The notes under the pieces are model-generated. The model did no database searches. It saw only the letters and a list, made by a program, of their open reading frames with translations, and was not told the origin of the DNA. A stretch of DNA of 33,393 bases from JAIRTY01 sp050257395 (GTDB lineage Bacteria; Actinomycetota; Actinomycetes; Streptosporangiales; Streptosporangiaceae): NCBI GenBank assembly GCA_050257395.1, contig JBLMWU010000074.1, positions 1 to 33,393 of the forward strand, in the 5' to 3' direction. This document shows positions 15,347 to 22,450 of this stretch, piece by piece. Position 1 is the first letter of the stretch; each line of letters starts with the position of its first letter. The translations under genes were made by a program, and so were the position numbers.

Positions 15347-15769
15347 TCACTGCGTGGTGATGTGCTCCGGCCGGATCGCCACGGCGATGCGGTCGGCGGC
15401 GTCCGGCGGAGGGCCCTGGGGCATGCCGTAACGCTCGGCGAGCCGGACGAACTCCGCTCCCCCGGGGTCGGGATTGATCTGCTCGACCCGGCCGCGGACC
15501 TCCAGGTAGCGGGATGGGCGGTCGGGATCGGTGATCGACAGTGCGACGGCGGGCTGGGCCTGCCAGTTGCGGTGCTTCTGGCGGCGGGTGGTGGCGGTCA
15601 GCCACAGGTACACGCCGTCGAACCGGAACCAGGTGGGGTTCACCTGCGGCGTGCCGTCGGGCCGGACCGTGGCCAGATGCGCGTACAGCGGCCGCTCCAG
15701 CAGGTCGGTCAGTGACGCGGGTATGACCTGCCCCGGCTCAGGTGAATGTCCCGCCGCACCCGGTTGCAT
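15347..15769 (-). CDS. PPOX-class (pyridoxamine oxidase fold) F420/flavin-dependent protein
   Basis: 140 residues with a split-barrel flavin/F420-binding fold. Features are LTDLLERPLYAHLATVRPDGTPQVNPTWFRFDG, then LWLTATTRRQKHRNW (phosphate-contacting basic stretch), PAVALSITDP, and RYLEVRGRVEQI. This order matches the actinobacterial PPOX-class F420-dependent oxidoreductases (TIGR03618 type). The substrate is unknown. The ATG at 15769 has GGAGG/AAGG upstream; the frame's longer versions add an Arg-run and are not family-like. Confidence 0.82.
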   Translation of the reverse strand: MQPGAAGHSPEPGQVIPASLTDLLERPLYAHLATVRPDGTPQVNPTWFRFDGVYLWLTATTRRQKHRNWQAQPAVALSITDPDRPSRYLEVRGRVEQINPDPGGAEFVRLAERYGMPQGPPPDAADRIAVAIRPEHITTQ

Positions 15770-15877
15770 GCCGCCTTGCCTCCGTCCCCGGCGCCGCCGC
15801 CGCTGACCCATCATGCTGCATCCGCGGATGGCGCCGGCCTGGTTCGCGGCGCGTGGCGGGAATGCGAGCATAGGGCG

Positions 15878-16354
15878 ATGGCGCAGTTCGTGATCAGGCC
15901 GGCGCAGCCCGGGGACGCGGAGGCGATGGCGGAACTGTTCGCCGCGGTGGCCGGGGAACGCACCGGGATCGCTACTGAGCCGCCGGTAGACGTCGCTGAG
16001 CGCGCCGCGCTCTTCGCGCGCAGCGCCGGCGAATCGGCCGTGGCGGTGGCCGATGGCCAGCTCATCGGGATGATCCACGTCCAGCCCAGCCGGCACGGGT
16101 TCGGTGAGCTGGGAATGCTCGTGGACCGCGGCTGGCGCGGGCGCGGGGTCGGGTCGGCGCTGCTGGCCGCCGCGGCCGGCTGGGCGCGCAGCCGCGGGCT
16201 GCACAAGCTCTGCCTGGAGGTCTTCGCGCACAACACGGCCGCCATCGCGCTGTACCGCAAGTGCGGCTTCCGCGAGGAAGGCCGCCGCCCGCGGCAGTAC
16301 CGGCGGGCCAGCGGCGAGCTGTGGGACACGATCGTGATGGGGCTGCTCCTCTGA
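15878..16354 (+). CDS. GNAT family N-acetyltransferase
   Basis: 158 residues, a complete compact GNAT. N-terminal FVIRPAQPGDAEAMAELF, a central GELGMLVDRGWRGRGVGSALLAAA motif A with pyrophosphate loop RGRGVG, then KLCLEVFAHNTAAIALYRKCGF, where Tyr in LYRKCGF is the usual general acid. The pattern LEVFAHNxxAIxLYxKxGF resembles RimI-like and small-molecule acetyltransferases. The start overlaps no other gene; AGCAT at 15866-15871 lies 6 nt before ATG and may be part of a weak -10 for a leaderless mRNA. Confidence 0.87.
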   Translation: MAQFVIRPAQPGDAEAMAELFAAVAGERTGIATEPPVDVAERAALFARSAGESAVAVADGQLIGMIHVQPSRHGFGELGMLVDRGWRGRGVGSALLAAAAGWARSRGLHKLCLEVFAHNTAAIALYRKCGFREEGRRPRQYRRASGELWDTIVMGLLL

Positions 16355-16425
16355 CCGGCACCGGGCTCACTCCCGCAGCCGCCCGCGGCGGCTCACGGCT
16401 GAGCGCGGGAGCAGCCGCCCGGGCG

Positions 16426-16431
16426 TAGCCT
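16426..16431 (+). promoter_or_regulatory. Candidate -10 box, leaderless start of DUF429 gene
   Basis: TAGCCT lies exactly 6 nt before the GTG at 16438 (spacer ttgccg). This supports GTG 16438 as both transcription and translation start. The -35 region is not recognisable. Confidence 0.4.
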
Positions 16432-16437
16432 TTGCCG

Positions 16438-17181
16438 GTGATAACCGCCGGGCTGGACCTGGCCGCGATGCCGGAGCGGACGGCGCTGGCCAGCATCGAA
16501 TGGACCGGGAGCCGCGCCGCCATCCGCGAGCTTGTCTGCCCCGCCGACGACCGTGTCATCCTCGAGGTGATCGGGCAGGCCGGCAAGACCGGGATCGACT
16601 GCCCGCTCGGCTGGCCGGACGCCTTCGTCGACTTCGTCGCCGCGCACCGCTCCGGGCATGTCACGCCTCCCCCGGACAGCAACGGCGCGGGGTGGCGGCG
16701 GCCGCTGACCATGCGCCGCACCGATCTCTTCGTGCACGGCAAGCTGCGCCTGCTGCCGCTGAGTGTCTCGGCGGACAGGATCGCGCACGTCGCGCTGCGC
16801 TGCGCGGTCCTGCTGGCGAAGCTGAACGCCGCGGGCCGGACCGTGGATCGCACCGGGGCTGGCGCCGTCGTCGAGGTCTACCCGGCTGCCTCGCTGCTGG
16901 GCTGGGGCCTGCGGCACCGCGGCTACAAGCAGCCACGGACGCCGGAGGCGCTCGCCGCCGTCGCCGGTGATCTCCTGCGGGCAGCCCCATGGCTGGATTG
17001 CGGCCCGTACCAGGAGACGATCAGGCGCTCGCACGACGCTTTCGACGCCGTCATCGCGGCGCTCACCGCCCGCGCCGCGAGCCAGGGCCGGACCTGGGCG
17101 CCCGCCGGCGACGACCTGGCCGCAGCCAGGACCGAGGGCTGGATCGCCATCCCGGACTCGCCGCTCAGCCAGCTCGTCTGA
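16438..17181 (+). CDS. DUF429 family protein (RNase H-like fold)
   Basis: 247 residues. ITAGLDLAAMPERTALASIEW at the N-terminus gives an Asp at the first strand, as in RNase H-like nucleases. IDCPLGWPDAF, an RRTDLFVHGK-type block, VVEVYPAASLLGW and the C-terminal SHDAFDAVIAALTARA carry the further conserved acidic residues of DUF429. The family is predicted to be nuclease-related, but no activity has been shown to my knowledge. The GTG at 16438 is preferred because a TAGCCT box lies 6 nt before it; a TTG at 16432 would overlap that box's spacer. Confidence 0.78.
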   Translation: MITAGLDLAAMPERTALASIEWTGSRAAIRELVCPADDRVILEVIGQAGKTGIDCPLGWPDAFVDFVAAHRSGHVTPPPDSNGAGWRRPLTMRRTDLFVHGKLRLLPLSVSADRIAHVALRCAVLLAKLNAAGRTVDRTGAGAVVEVYPAASLLGWGLRHRGYKQPRTPEALAAVAGDLLRAAPWLDCGPYQETIRRSHDAFDAVIAALTARAASQGRTWAPAGDDLAAARTEGWIAIPDSPLSQLV

Positions 17182-17273
17182 GGGCGGGCCGCCCGGCGGC
17201 GGCCGGGGCGGCCACCGGCCGGCCGGTATCTCACGTGCGTCCTGGCCGCCGCGGCGGCACCATGGTGAGGAAC

Positions 17274-17453
17274 ATGAGCGGCCGGACCCAGCTGTGCTGT
17301 CACTGTCACGAGGTCACCGAGCGGACCTCAGACGGTGACAGAGTGGCCTGCTCGGTGTGCGGCCGGCCGTACCCGCCCGCGCTTCCTGCCCGGCCGCTGC
17401 CGGGGCCCTCCTCCCGGCCGGCGGACCCGGGACCGGCTGGCCAGACCCGGTGA
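17274..17453 (+). CDS. Small zinc-ribbon protein, 59 aa
   Basis: 59 residues from ATG 17274 (63 if the in-frame ATG at 17262 is used). Two CxxC knuckles, CHC-H region C-x2-C (LCCHCHEVTE) and C-x2-C (ACSVCGRPY), are about 15 residues apart and form a zinc ribbon. The tail of ~25 residues is Pro/Ala/Gly-rich and probably disordered. Function unknown; such small ribbons are frequent in actinobacteria. Shine-Dalgarno GAGG is close to the second ATG. It lies 93 bp after the DUF429 gene on the same strand. Confidence 0.6.
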   Translation: MSGRTQLCCHCHEVTERTSDGDRVACSVCGRPYPPALPARPLPGPSSRPADPGPAGQTR

Positions 17454-17512
17454 CCCGCAGGCCCGGGGGTGCTGCCCGCGCTGGCCGGCCAGGCCGCAGA
17501 AGTTCGACGTAG

Positions 17513-17535
17513 CGTAACCGGGCCTGCCAGTTACG
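17513..17535. promoter_or_regulatory. Inverted repeat CGTAAC-N11-GTTACG
   Basis: Perfect 6-bp arms with an 11-bp spacer, in a noticeably less GC-rich pocket of the 275-bp gap before the LytM-like gene. Candidate operator. No promoter hexamers could be placed with confidence around it. Confidence 0.35.
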
Positions 17536-17728
17536 TAATCCTGGGCTGGTGGCGGCCAGGTGTGGTGCAGCCTTATTCATCAACAGCACCCGGCGGGGCC
17601 GCCTGCGGGACATCTGGCCGCCGCGGGGGCCCGCGTCCTGCCAGGGCGGGGCCGTGGCGGCGGGAGGTGCCGGGGCCGGCCACCGGGTGGAACTGAGCGC
17701 GGCCGCAGTGCCAGAACGGGGGCCGATC

Positions 17729-18550
17729 GTGTCCACCGCACCCGCCCGGCGTCCGGGGCCGTCGCGGCCTCCCCCGGACCACCCTGGCGGGCCGGCCCGG
17801 CACCGGAAGCAGGCACCGGCTGGGCCGTCATGGCGGGGCAGGCTCGGCCGGACCGCGGCGGTGGCGGTCGCGGGGGTGGGCGTGCTGTTCTGCGGCTGGG
17901 CTGCCGCACTGCACGGCAGGGCACACGGCTCCGCCCTCACCGGGGGGTGGCTGTCACAGGCCGCCAACCAGATAGCGGTCTGGTCGGGCGGCTGGGCGAG
18001 CAAGCCGAAGATCGTCAGTGCCGCCGTCGCCAGCGGCCCCGGGGACAGCTACCGCAACCCGCTGCGCCTGGTCAGCGGCCTGGTTGCCCAGCGCATCGAC
18101 GACGGCGCCGACTTCGCTGGCGCGGGCCCGGTCTATGCCCTCGGCGACGGGGTCGTCACCGCTGCCACCGGGAGCAACGCTGGCTGGCCCGGCGGCGGGT
18201 GGATCACCTACCAGCTCACCAGCGGCCCTGCCCGGGGGCTGGTGGTCTATGTGGCCGAAGACGTCACCCCGGCCGTGGTGACCGGCCAGCGCGTGACGCC
18301 CACCACCGTGATCGGCACCATGTACAACGGCCCCGACGGCATCGAAACCGGGTGGGCGCAGCAGAGCAGCCTGTCCGCTGAATCGGAGCTCCCGGAAGCC
18401 GGCGGCATCGGCGGCCTCGGCCCGTTCCCCACCAGGGTCGGGGTGAACTTCGACAGACTCCTCACGACGCTGGGCGTGCCCGCGGCGCCCAACCTCGCCG
18501 ACGCCGCTTACGGGCTCCTCCCGGCCCGCTACCCGCCCAGCTGGGGCTGA
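17729..18550 (+). CDS. LytM/M23-fold protein lacking zinc ligands, membrane-anchored
   Basis: About 273 residues: a Pro/Arg-rich cytoplasmic N-terminus, one signal-anchor helix (TAAVAVAGVGVLFCGWAAAL), then an extracellular domain. The stretch from YRNPLRL to IGTMYNG follows the M23 peptidase barrel (RIDDGADF, GPVYALGDGVVT, WITYQL, VVYVAED, VTPTTVIGTMY). The catalytic HxGxD is replaced by DDGAD, and the YxH position is YVAE, so both zinc histidines are missing and peptidase activity is unlikely. It could be a cell-wall binding or EnvC-like activator protein. The start is uncertain: GTG 17729 follows a GGGGG, while other GTG/ATG codons exist up to 17549. Confidence 0.68.
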   Translation: MSTAPARRPGPSRPPPDHPGGPARHRKQAPAGPSWRGRLGRTAAVAVAGVGVLFCGWAAALHGRAHGSALTGGWLSQAANQIAVWSGGWASKPKIVSAAVASGPGDSYRNPLRLVSGLVAQRIDDGADFAGAGPVYALGDGVVTAATGSNAGWPGGGWITYQLTSGPARGLVVYVAEDVTPAVVTGQRVTPTTVIGTMYNGPDGIETGWAQQSSLSAESELPEAGGIGGLGPFPTRVGVNFDRLLTTLGVPAAPNLADAAYGLLPARYPPSWG

Positions 18551-18599
18551 CCGGCCTGGCCCCGCGCCTGCGGGCACGCGCGTCCCGGCTGTCTGCCGG

Positions 18600-19406
18600 T
18601 CAGTGCCCGGCGCCGAGGTCGTCGGAGCGTCCCGCTTCGAGCCGCGACCACTGGGCGATCGGCCGCCCGCCCGGCCACGCTGACACCGGTGGCCACCCGG
18701 GCGCGCCCGCGGCGGTCCGGGTGATGGAGCACTGCTGCGGCCAGCCGGGCGGCGAGTCCTCCCACGCCTCCTGCCGCCCGTACACGGTGAGGTCCATGAG
18801 CGCGTAGCTGTAGTCCATGGCCTCGGCGCCGCGGCGGGTCGTCCAGTAGGTCTCGAACACGCGGTCGCCGTCCCGCAGGTAGCACACCAGGTGGAACAAG
18901 CCGACCTGGCGCCCGGCCAGCAGCGTGTCAACGGAGCCCTGGGCCGAGTACCACGGCATGTCCCAGCCCATGAAGTCGCGGTAGCGGGCGCTCTCATCGT
19001 AGGGGCCCTGGCAGAGGACCGCGAAGGTGATGTCGCGCGAATGCAGGTAGGACAGCTCCGTGACCTGGGTGGTGACCCAGGTGCAGCCTTCGCACTGCTC
19101 GGCGGCGGGGTGGCCGGGCCACCACATGAAGTAGTAGGCGATGAGCTGCCGGCGCCCCTCGAACGCCTCCAGCAGGGTGAGCGGCCCGCGCGGCCCGGCC
19201 AGCTCGAGGCTGGCGTCGATCTCGACCATGGGCAGCCGGCGCCGGGCCGCGGCGATCGCGTCGCCTTCCCGGGTATGCGCCTTCTCCCGGACCCGCAGCT
19301 TGTCCAGTTCGGCCTGGAAGGTAGCCCGGTCGGCGATGGCGGGCTGGCCCGGTGCGCTGATGGCGCCGTCCGCCGGACCGCCCGGGTCTGCCGATTCATC
19401 CTTCAC
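18600..19406 (-). CDS. DUF899 family thioredoxin-fold protein
   Basis: 268 residues. Typical DUF899 blocks are AELDKLRVREKAHTREGDAIAAARRRLPMVEID, LLEAFEGRRQLIAYYFMWWPGHPAAEQCEGCTW with a CxxC-like CEGC, then SRDITFAVLCQGPYDESARYRDFMGWDMPWYS and VFETYWTTRRGAEAMDYSYALMDLTVYGRQEAWEDSP. The family has a thioredoxin-like fold. Enzymatic role is not established, though the CEGC pair suggests redox chemistry. Start GTG 19406 has AGGAGA 6-7 nt upstream. Single-gene unit, divergent from the glycosyltransferase gene. Confidence 0.85.
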   Translation of the reverse strand: MKDESADPGGPADGAISAPGQPAIADRATFQAELDKLRVREKAHTREGDAIAAARRRLPMVEIDASLELAGPRGPLTLLEAFEGRRQLIAYYFMWWPGHPAAEQCEGCTWVTTQVTELSYLHSRDITFAVLCQGPYDESARYRDFMGWDMPWYSAQGSVDTLLAGRQVGLFHLVCYLRDGDRVFETYWTTRRGAEAMDYSYALMDLTVYGRQEAWEDSPPGWPQQCSITRTAAGAPGWPPVSAWPGGRPIAQWSRLEAGRSDDLGAGH

Positions 19407-19601
19407 GGCTGTCTCCTCTCACTGCCGCCCGCGGCCACGCCCGTCAGGCAGCCGGGGTCTGGCTGAAGGCCATCCCCGGCTGGTGAAGGCCGTAAGCGCC
19501 GGCGCCCGATGAACCCTCCCTCGGTCGTACTCGCTTAACCCGGGCCGATCAGAACCCGACCCGGGCGGCCGGGTCAGGGGGCTTGGGGCGGCGCGCACTG
19601 G

Positions 19602-19607
19602 CATTCT
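19602..19607 (+). promoter_or_regulatory. Candidate -10 box, leaderless start of glycosyltransferase gene
   Basis: CATTCT lies exactly 6 nt before ATG 19614 (spacer cgggct). No Shine-Dalgarno precedes the ATG. The 207-bp divergent gap to the DUF899 gene shows no other clear signal. Confidence 0.4.
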
Positions 19608-19613
19608 CGGGCT

Positions 19614-20903
19614 ATGGACAAGGCGCTGGCGCCCGTGCGCGATCTCACAGACTCTGATCAGAACCAGGCGGTGCTCGACGTGGCCTCCGCTCTGGCCGAG
19701 GGCCGCGAGACGGCGGAGGATGCCGCGGCCTGCCACGGCCCGGCGGTGGCCGCCGAGGCGATGGCGGCGGCCCGCTCGCGGCGGCGGCTGGGCGAGCTCA
19801 CCGGGCCGATCCACCTGACCGTGGTGTGGGCCATGTACGGCGAGACGGGCCGCATGGTCCCCCGCGCGGTGCACCCGCACGGGGAGGACTTCGTCCGGGC
19901 CAAGGTCCGCCAGCTCGACTGGCTGACCGGCGGCCTGCCCGGCGTCACGTGGAGCATCATCGCCTGCGACGACGGATGCCCGGACCGCCCCTCCAGCGCC
20001 GACCTCATGACGGACATCGCGGCGGCCGAGGGCTACCCGGCGGAAGGCCACCGCAGCGTCACCGTGCTCCGGCTGGCGGAGATGATCGGCGGTGACATCC
20101 CGATCAGCCCCGCATTCGCCCGGCTGACCTCGACTGACCAGTCCCGCAAGGGCGGTTCGATACTGGCCGGGCTGGCCGCCGCGGTCAGGACCGGCCCGGT
20201 GCGGGCGAACGGCCGGCACATTGCCTGCTACACCGACGCGGATCTGTCCGCGAACCTGGCCCAGCTGGGCTCGCTGGCGGCGCGGATGGTGGCCGGCGGC
20301 GACGTGGCCGGCGCGCTCGGCCAGCGTTACGGGATCGAGGGGGCGGTGCTGGTGCGGGCCGACGGGCCGGTCACCGAACCGCACAGCACCGGCGACAAGC
20401 CAGACAAGATCATCGTCCTGTTCCGCCACTTCGTCCGGGCCACGCTCATCCCGGCCCTGGCCCAGGTGCTCGACACCCAGGCCGGTTTCAAGGCCTTCGA
20501 CGCGGCCTCACTCGGCCCGGCCATCCCGGAGATGACCTCCTTCAACGAGACCTTCGACGTCGAGCTGCTCATCCATCTCGCCCAGCGTCACGGGCCACAG
20601 TCCCTGGCTGTCGAGCCGATCGTGTTCACCGAGGACTTCGCGGCGACGAACTTCCCCTCGGTCGACCCCGGCCCGCGCCACCTGGCGATGGTCCGCCAGG
20701 TCGTGGACCTCTACGACCGGTTCGTCGCCCCGGTCGCCCCGGTCACCGGCGAGGCCGCCGACCTGCTCGCCCTGGTCAGGACGCTCAGCCTCGGCGACTA
20801 CGTGACCCTGATCGGCCAGCTCCGCGCCGAGGACGCCGGCGACCCGACCCTGTTCGACCGGCGCTGGCCCGTGCAGCACCTGCGCGGCATCCTCGGCCGC
20901 TGA
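19614..20903 (+). CDS. GT-A fold (family 2-like) glycosyltransferase
   Basis: 429 residues. A ~60-residue helical N-terminus precedes a GT-A domain. HLTVVWAMYGE opens it, IIACDDGCPDRPSS matches the nucleotide-binding DDGS region, and ACYTDADLSANLAQLGSLA carries the DxD metal motif in the DADLS form seen in dolichyl-phosphate mannosyltransferase-like enzymes. TQAGFKAFDA and the acceptor-side FDVELLIHLAQRHG follow. No membrane helices are evident, so it probably acts in the cytoplasm on a soluble or lipid-headgroup acceptor. Donor and acceptor sugars are unknown. The C-terminal ~80 residues are helical with no known motif. Confidence 0.78.
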   Translation: MDKALAPVRDLTDSDQNQAVLDVASALAEGRETAEDAAACHGPAVAAEAMAAARSRRRLGELTGPIHLTVVWAMYGETGRMVPRAVHPHGEDFVRAKVRQLDWLTGGLPGVTWSIIACDDGCPDRPSSADLMTDIAAAEGYPAEGHRSVTVLRLAEMIGGDIPISPAFARLTSTDQSRKGGSILAGLAAAVRTGPVRANGRHIACYTDADLSANLAQLGSLAARMVAGGDVAGALGQRYGIEGAVLVRADGPVTEPHSTGDKPDKIIVLFRHFVRATLIPALAQVLDTQAGFKAFDAASLGPAIPEMTSFNETFDVELLIHLAQRHGPQSLAVEPIVFTEDFAATNFPSVDPGPRHLAMVRQVVDLYDRFVAPVAPVTGEAADLLALVRTLSLGDYVTLIGQLRAEDAGDPTLFDRRWPVQHLRGILGR

Positions 20904-20968
20904 CACCTGCTGGCAGCCGCGGTGAGCGTCCGCAGCCCGCGCAGGCCCCAGGCCCGCGGGCTGACGGG

Positions 20969-21141
20969 GGCCGTTTACGGCTTATGGCGTGGTCTGGCCT
21001 CACTGGGTACCGGCGAGCTGGGTGACGAGGAAGCCGAGCCGTTCCTCCTGTCCGTCCGGGGGGATCCGGCCGCTGCCGGACAGGACGGCCATGCCGTGCA
21101 ACGCGTGGCGCAGCAACGGGCCCAAGGCGGCCGTTTACGGC
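20969..21141. repeat. Pair of 13-bp direct repeats 160 bp apart
   Basis: GGCCGTTTACGGC occurs at 20969-20981 and again at 21129-21141. Each copy contains the dyad GCCGT-TT-ACGGC. The two copies bracket the coding-like fragment at 21000-21134. They could be operator sites or a footprint of a rearrangement. They lie in the 381-bp gap between the glycosyltransferase and the LLM oxidoreductase genes; the remainder of the gap (21142-21284) shows no supported feature. Confidence 0.5.
21000..21134 (-). pseudogene. Possible gene remnant, 44 C-terminal-like residues
   Basis: An open stretch of 44 codons, bounded upstream by TAA (21135-21137) and ending in TGA (21000-21002). It has very high G/C at third positions (nearly every codon), as in the real genes here. 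The sequence (LRHALHGMAVLSGSGR then PPDGQEERLGFLVTQLAG) looks like the end of a helical protein, but it has no convincing start codon or ribosome-binding site. Family not recognised. It may be the decayed 3' end of a lost gene, or a small protein starting at an internal ATG (residue 15). Confidence 0.35.
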
Positions 21142-21284
21142 ATCCACGGGGCCACTGCCATGGTGATGCTGGCGATCAGCGTGCTCCTGCTCGCCGGGTA
21201 ACCTCTTGTCACGCCGCTGTGGCCGGATATTGCGCCCCGGCTGTCCCGGACGCAGCCGGCCCGCCCGGGCGGGCCGGCTGCGGG

Positions 21285-22334
21285 TCAGGCGGCCAGGGCG
21301 CGGACGCGCTCGATGAGGCGGACGCGGTCGGCGTGGGTCTGGGCGAGCGGGGCCACGTTGAGCGTCGTCACCCCGGACTCCCGCAGCGCCGCGATCCGCT
21401 CGGCCACCTTCGACTCCGGCCCGATCAGCGAGATGCCTTCCAGCAGCTCGGCCGGGACCATCGCGGCCGCCTCGTCCTTGCGGCCGTCCAGGTAGGCGTC
21501 CTGGATCTGGCAGGCCACATCCGCGAACCCGTACCGGCAGGCCAGCTCGAAGTAGAAGTTCTTGCCCTTGGAGCGGTGCGGGCCCATCCCGCCGATGTAC
21601 AGCGCGGCCATCGGGCGGCCGAACTCCAGGTACCCGGCCACGTCGTCGCCGATCGCCAGCGTCGCCTGCGCCACCACGTCCAGCGGCGGCAGCGACGGGT
21701 CCCGCTTGGCGCGGCCGGCCGCCAGCGAGTCGCCCCACGCCGCATCCGCCCGCTCCGGGTAGTAGAAGATCGGCTCCCAGCCCTCGGCCAGCTCGGCCGC
21801 GAGCTCCACGTTCTTCGGGCCGATGGCGGCCACGATGATCGGGATCCGCTCGCGCACCGGGTGGTTGATCAGCTTGAGCGGCTTGCCCAGCCCGGTGCCC
21901 TGATCGGCGGGCAGCGGGATGGTGTACTTCCGGCCCGCGTACTGCACCCGCTCCCGGCGCCAGACCATCCGGCAGATCTCGATGATCTCCCGGGTGCGGG
22001 CCAGCGGCGCGTCGTAGGGCACCCCGTGCCAGCCCTCGATGACCTGCGGGCCCGACGCGCCGATGCCGAGGGTGAACCGGCCCCCGGACACGTAGTCCAG
22101 GCCGGCCGCGGTCATCGCCGTCAGCGCGGGCGTGCGGGAGTACAGCTGCAGGATGCCCGAGGCGATCTGCAGCCGCTCGGTCTTGGCGGCGATGTAGCCG
22201 AGCTGGCTGACCGCGTCGTAGCTGTAGGCCTCGGGCACGAACACGATGTCGAGCCCGGCCTTCTCGTAGTCGGCGAGCTCGGTCACCGTCTCGGCGAAGC
22301 CGCCCGCGTAGTTCAGGCCCATCCCGATGCGCAT
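21285..22334 (-). CDS. LLM class F420-dependent oxidoreductase
   Basis: 349 residues with the bacterial-luciferase-like TIM barrel. MRIGMGLNYAGGF, GLDIVFVPEAYSYDAVSQLGYIAAKTERLQIASGI, RTPALTAMTAAGLDYVSGGRFTLGIGASGPQVIEGWHG and IPIIVAAIGPKNVELAAELAEGWEP match actinobacterial F420-using members (for example mycobacterial LLM F420 oxidoreductases). Predicted to transfer hydride between reduced F420 and an unknown substrate. It follows the flavin monooxygenase/hydrolase operon on the same strand after a 116-bp gap holding a 12-bp palindrome, so it may have its own control. Confidence 0.88.
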   Translation of the reverse strand: MRIGMGLNYAGGFAETVTELADYEKAGLDIVFVPEAYSYDAVSQLGYIAAKTERLQIASGILQLYSRTPALTAMTAAGLDYVSGGRFTLGIGASGPQVIEGWHGVPYDAPLARTREIIEICRMVWRRERVQYAGRKYTIPLPADQGTGLGKPLKLINHPVRERIPIIVAAIGPKNVELAAELAEGWEPIFYYPERADAAWGDSLAAGRAKRDPSLPPLDVVAQATLAIGDDVAGYLEFGRPMAALYIGGMGPHRSKGKNFYFELACRYGFADVACQIQDAYLDGRKDEAAAMVPAELLEGISLIGPESKVAERIAALRESGVTTLNVAPLAQTHADRVRLIERVRALAA

Positions 22335-22344
22335 GAGGTCCAGT

Positions 22345-22356
22345 CCTTAGCTAAGG
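22345..22356. promoter_or_regulatory. 12-bp palindrome at the LLM oxidoreductase start
   Basis: CCTTAGCTAAGG is a perfect dyad 10 bp upstream of the LLM ATG. Its right arm supplies the AAGGA that would be the ribosome-binding site, so a bound repressor, or an RNA hairpin, could block expression. It is AT-richer than its surroundings. Confidence 0.45.
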
Positions 22357-22450
22357 CAGCTCGCCGCGGCAGTGCGTCTGCTGGTGCGTCGAGGGTAACC
22401 GCCCCTGACGCGGGCTGCGCGGCCGGGAGCGGGTAGGCCGCGCGGCCCGG

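Noticed and set aside
17214..17227. ACCGGCCGGCCGGT palindrome before the zinc-ribbon gene
   Set aside because: Only G/C-simple sequence in a CCGG-rich stretch; such dyads are expected by chance here.
7828..21141. Shared GCCGT...ACGGC half-sites at the padR promoter and the 20969/21129 repeats
   Set aside because: The spacers differ (4 versus 2 bp) and the half-site is short and GC-rich, so a common regulator is not supported.
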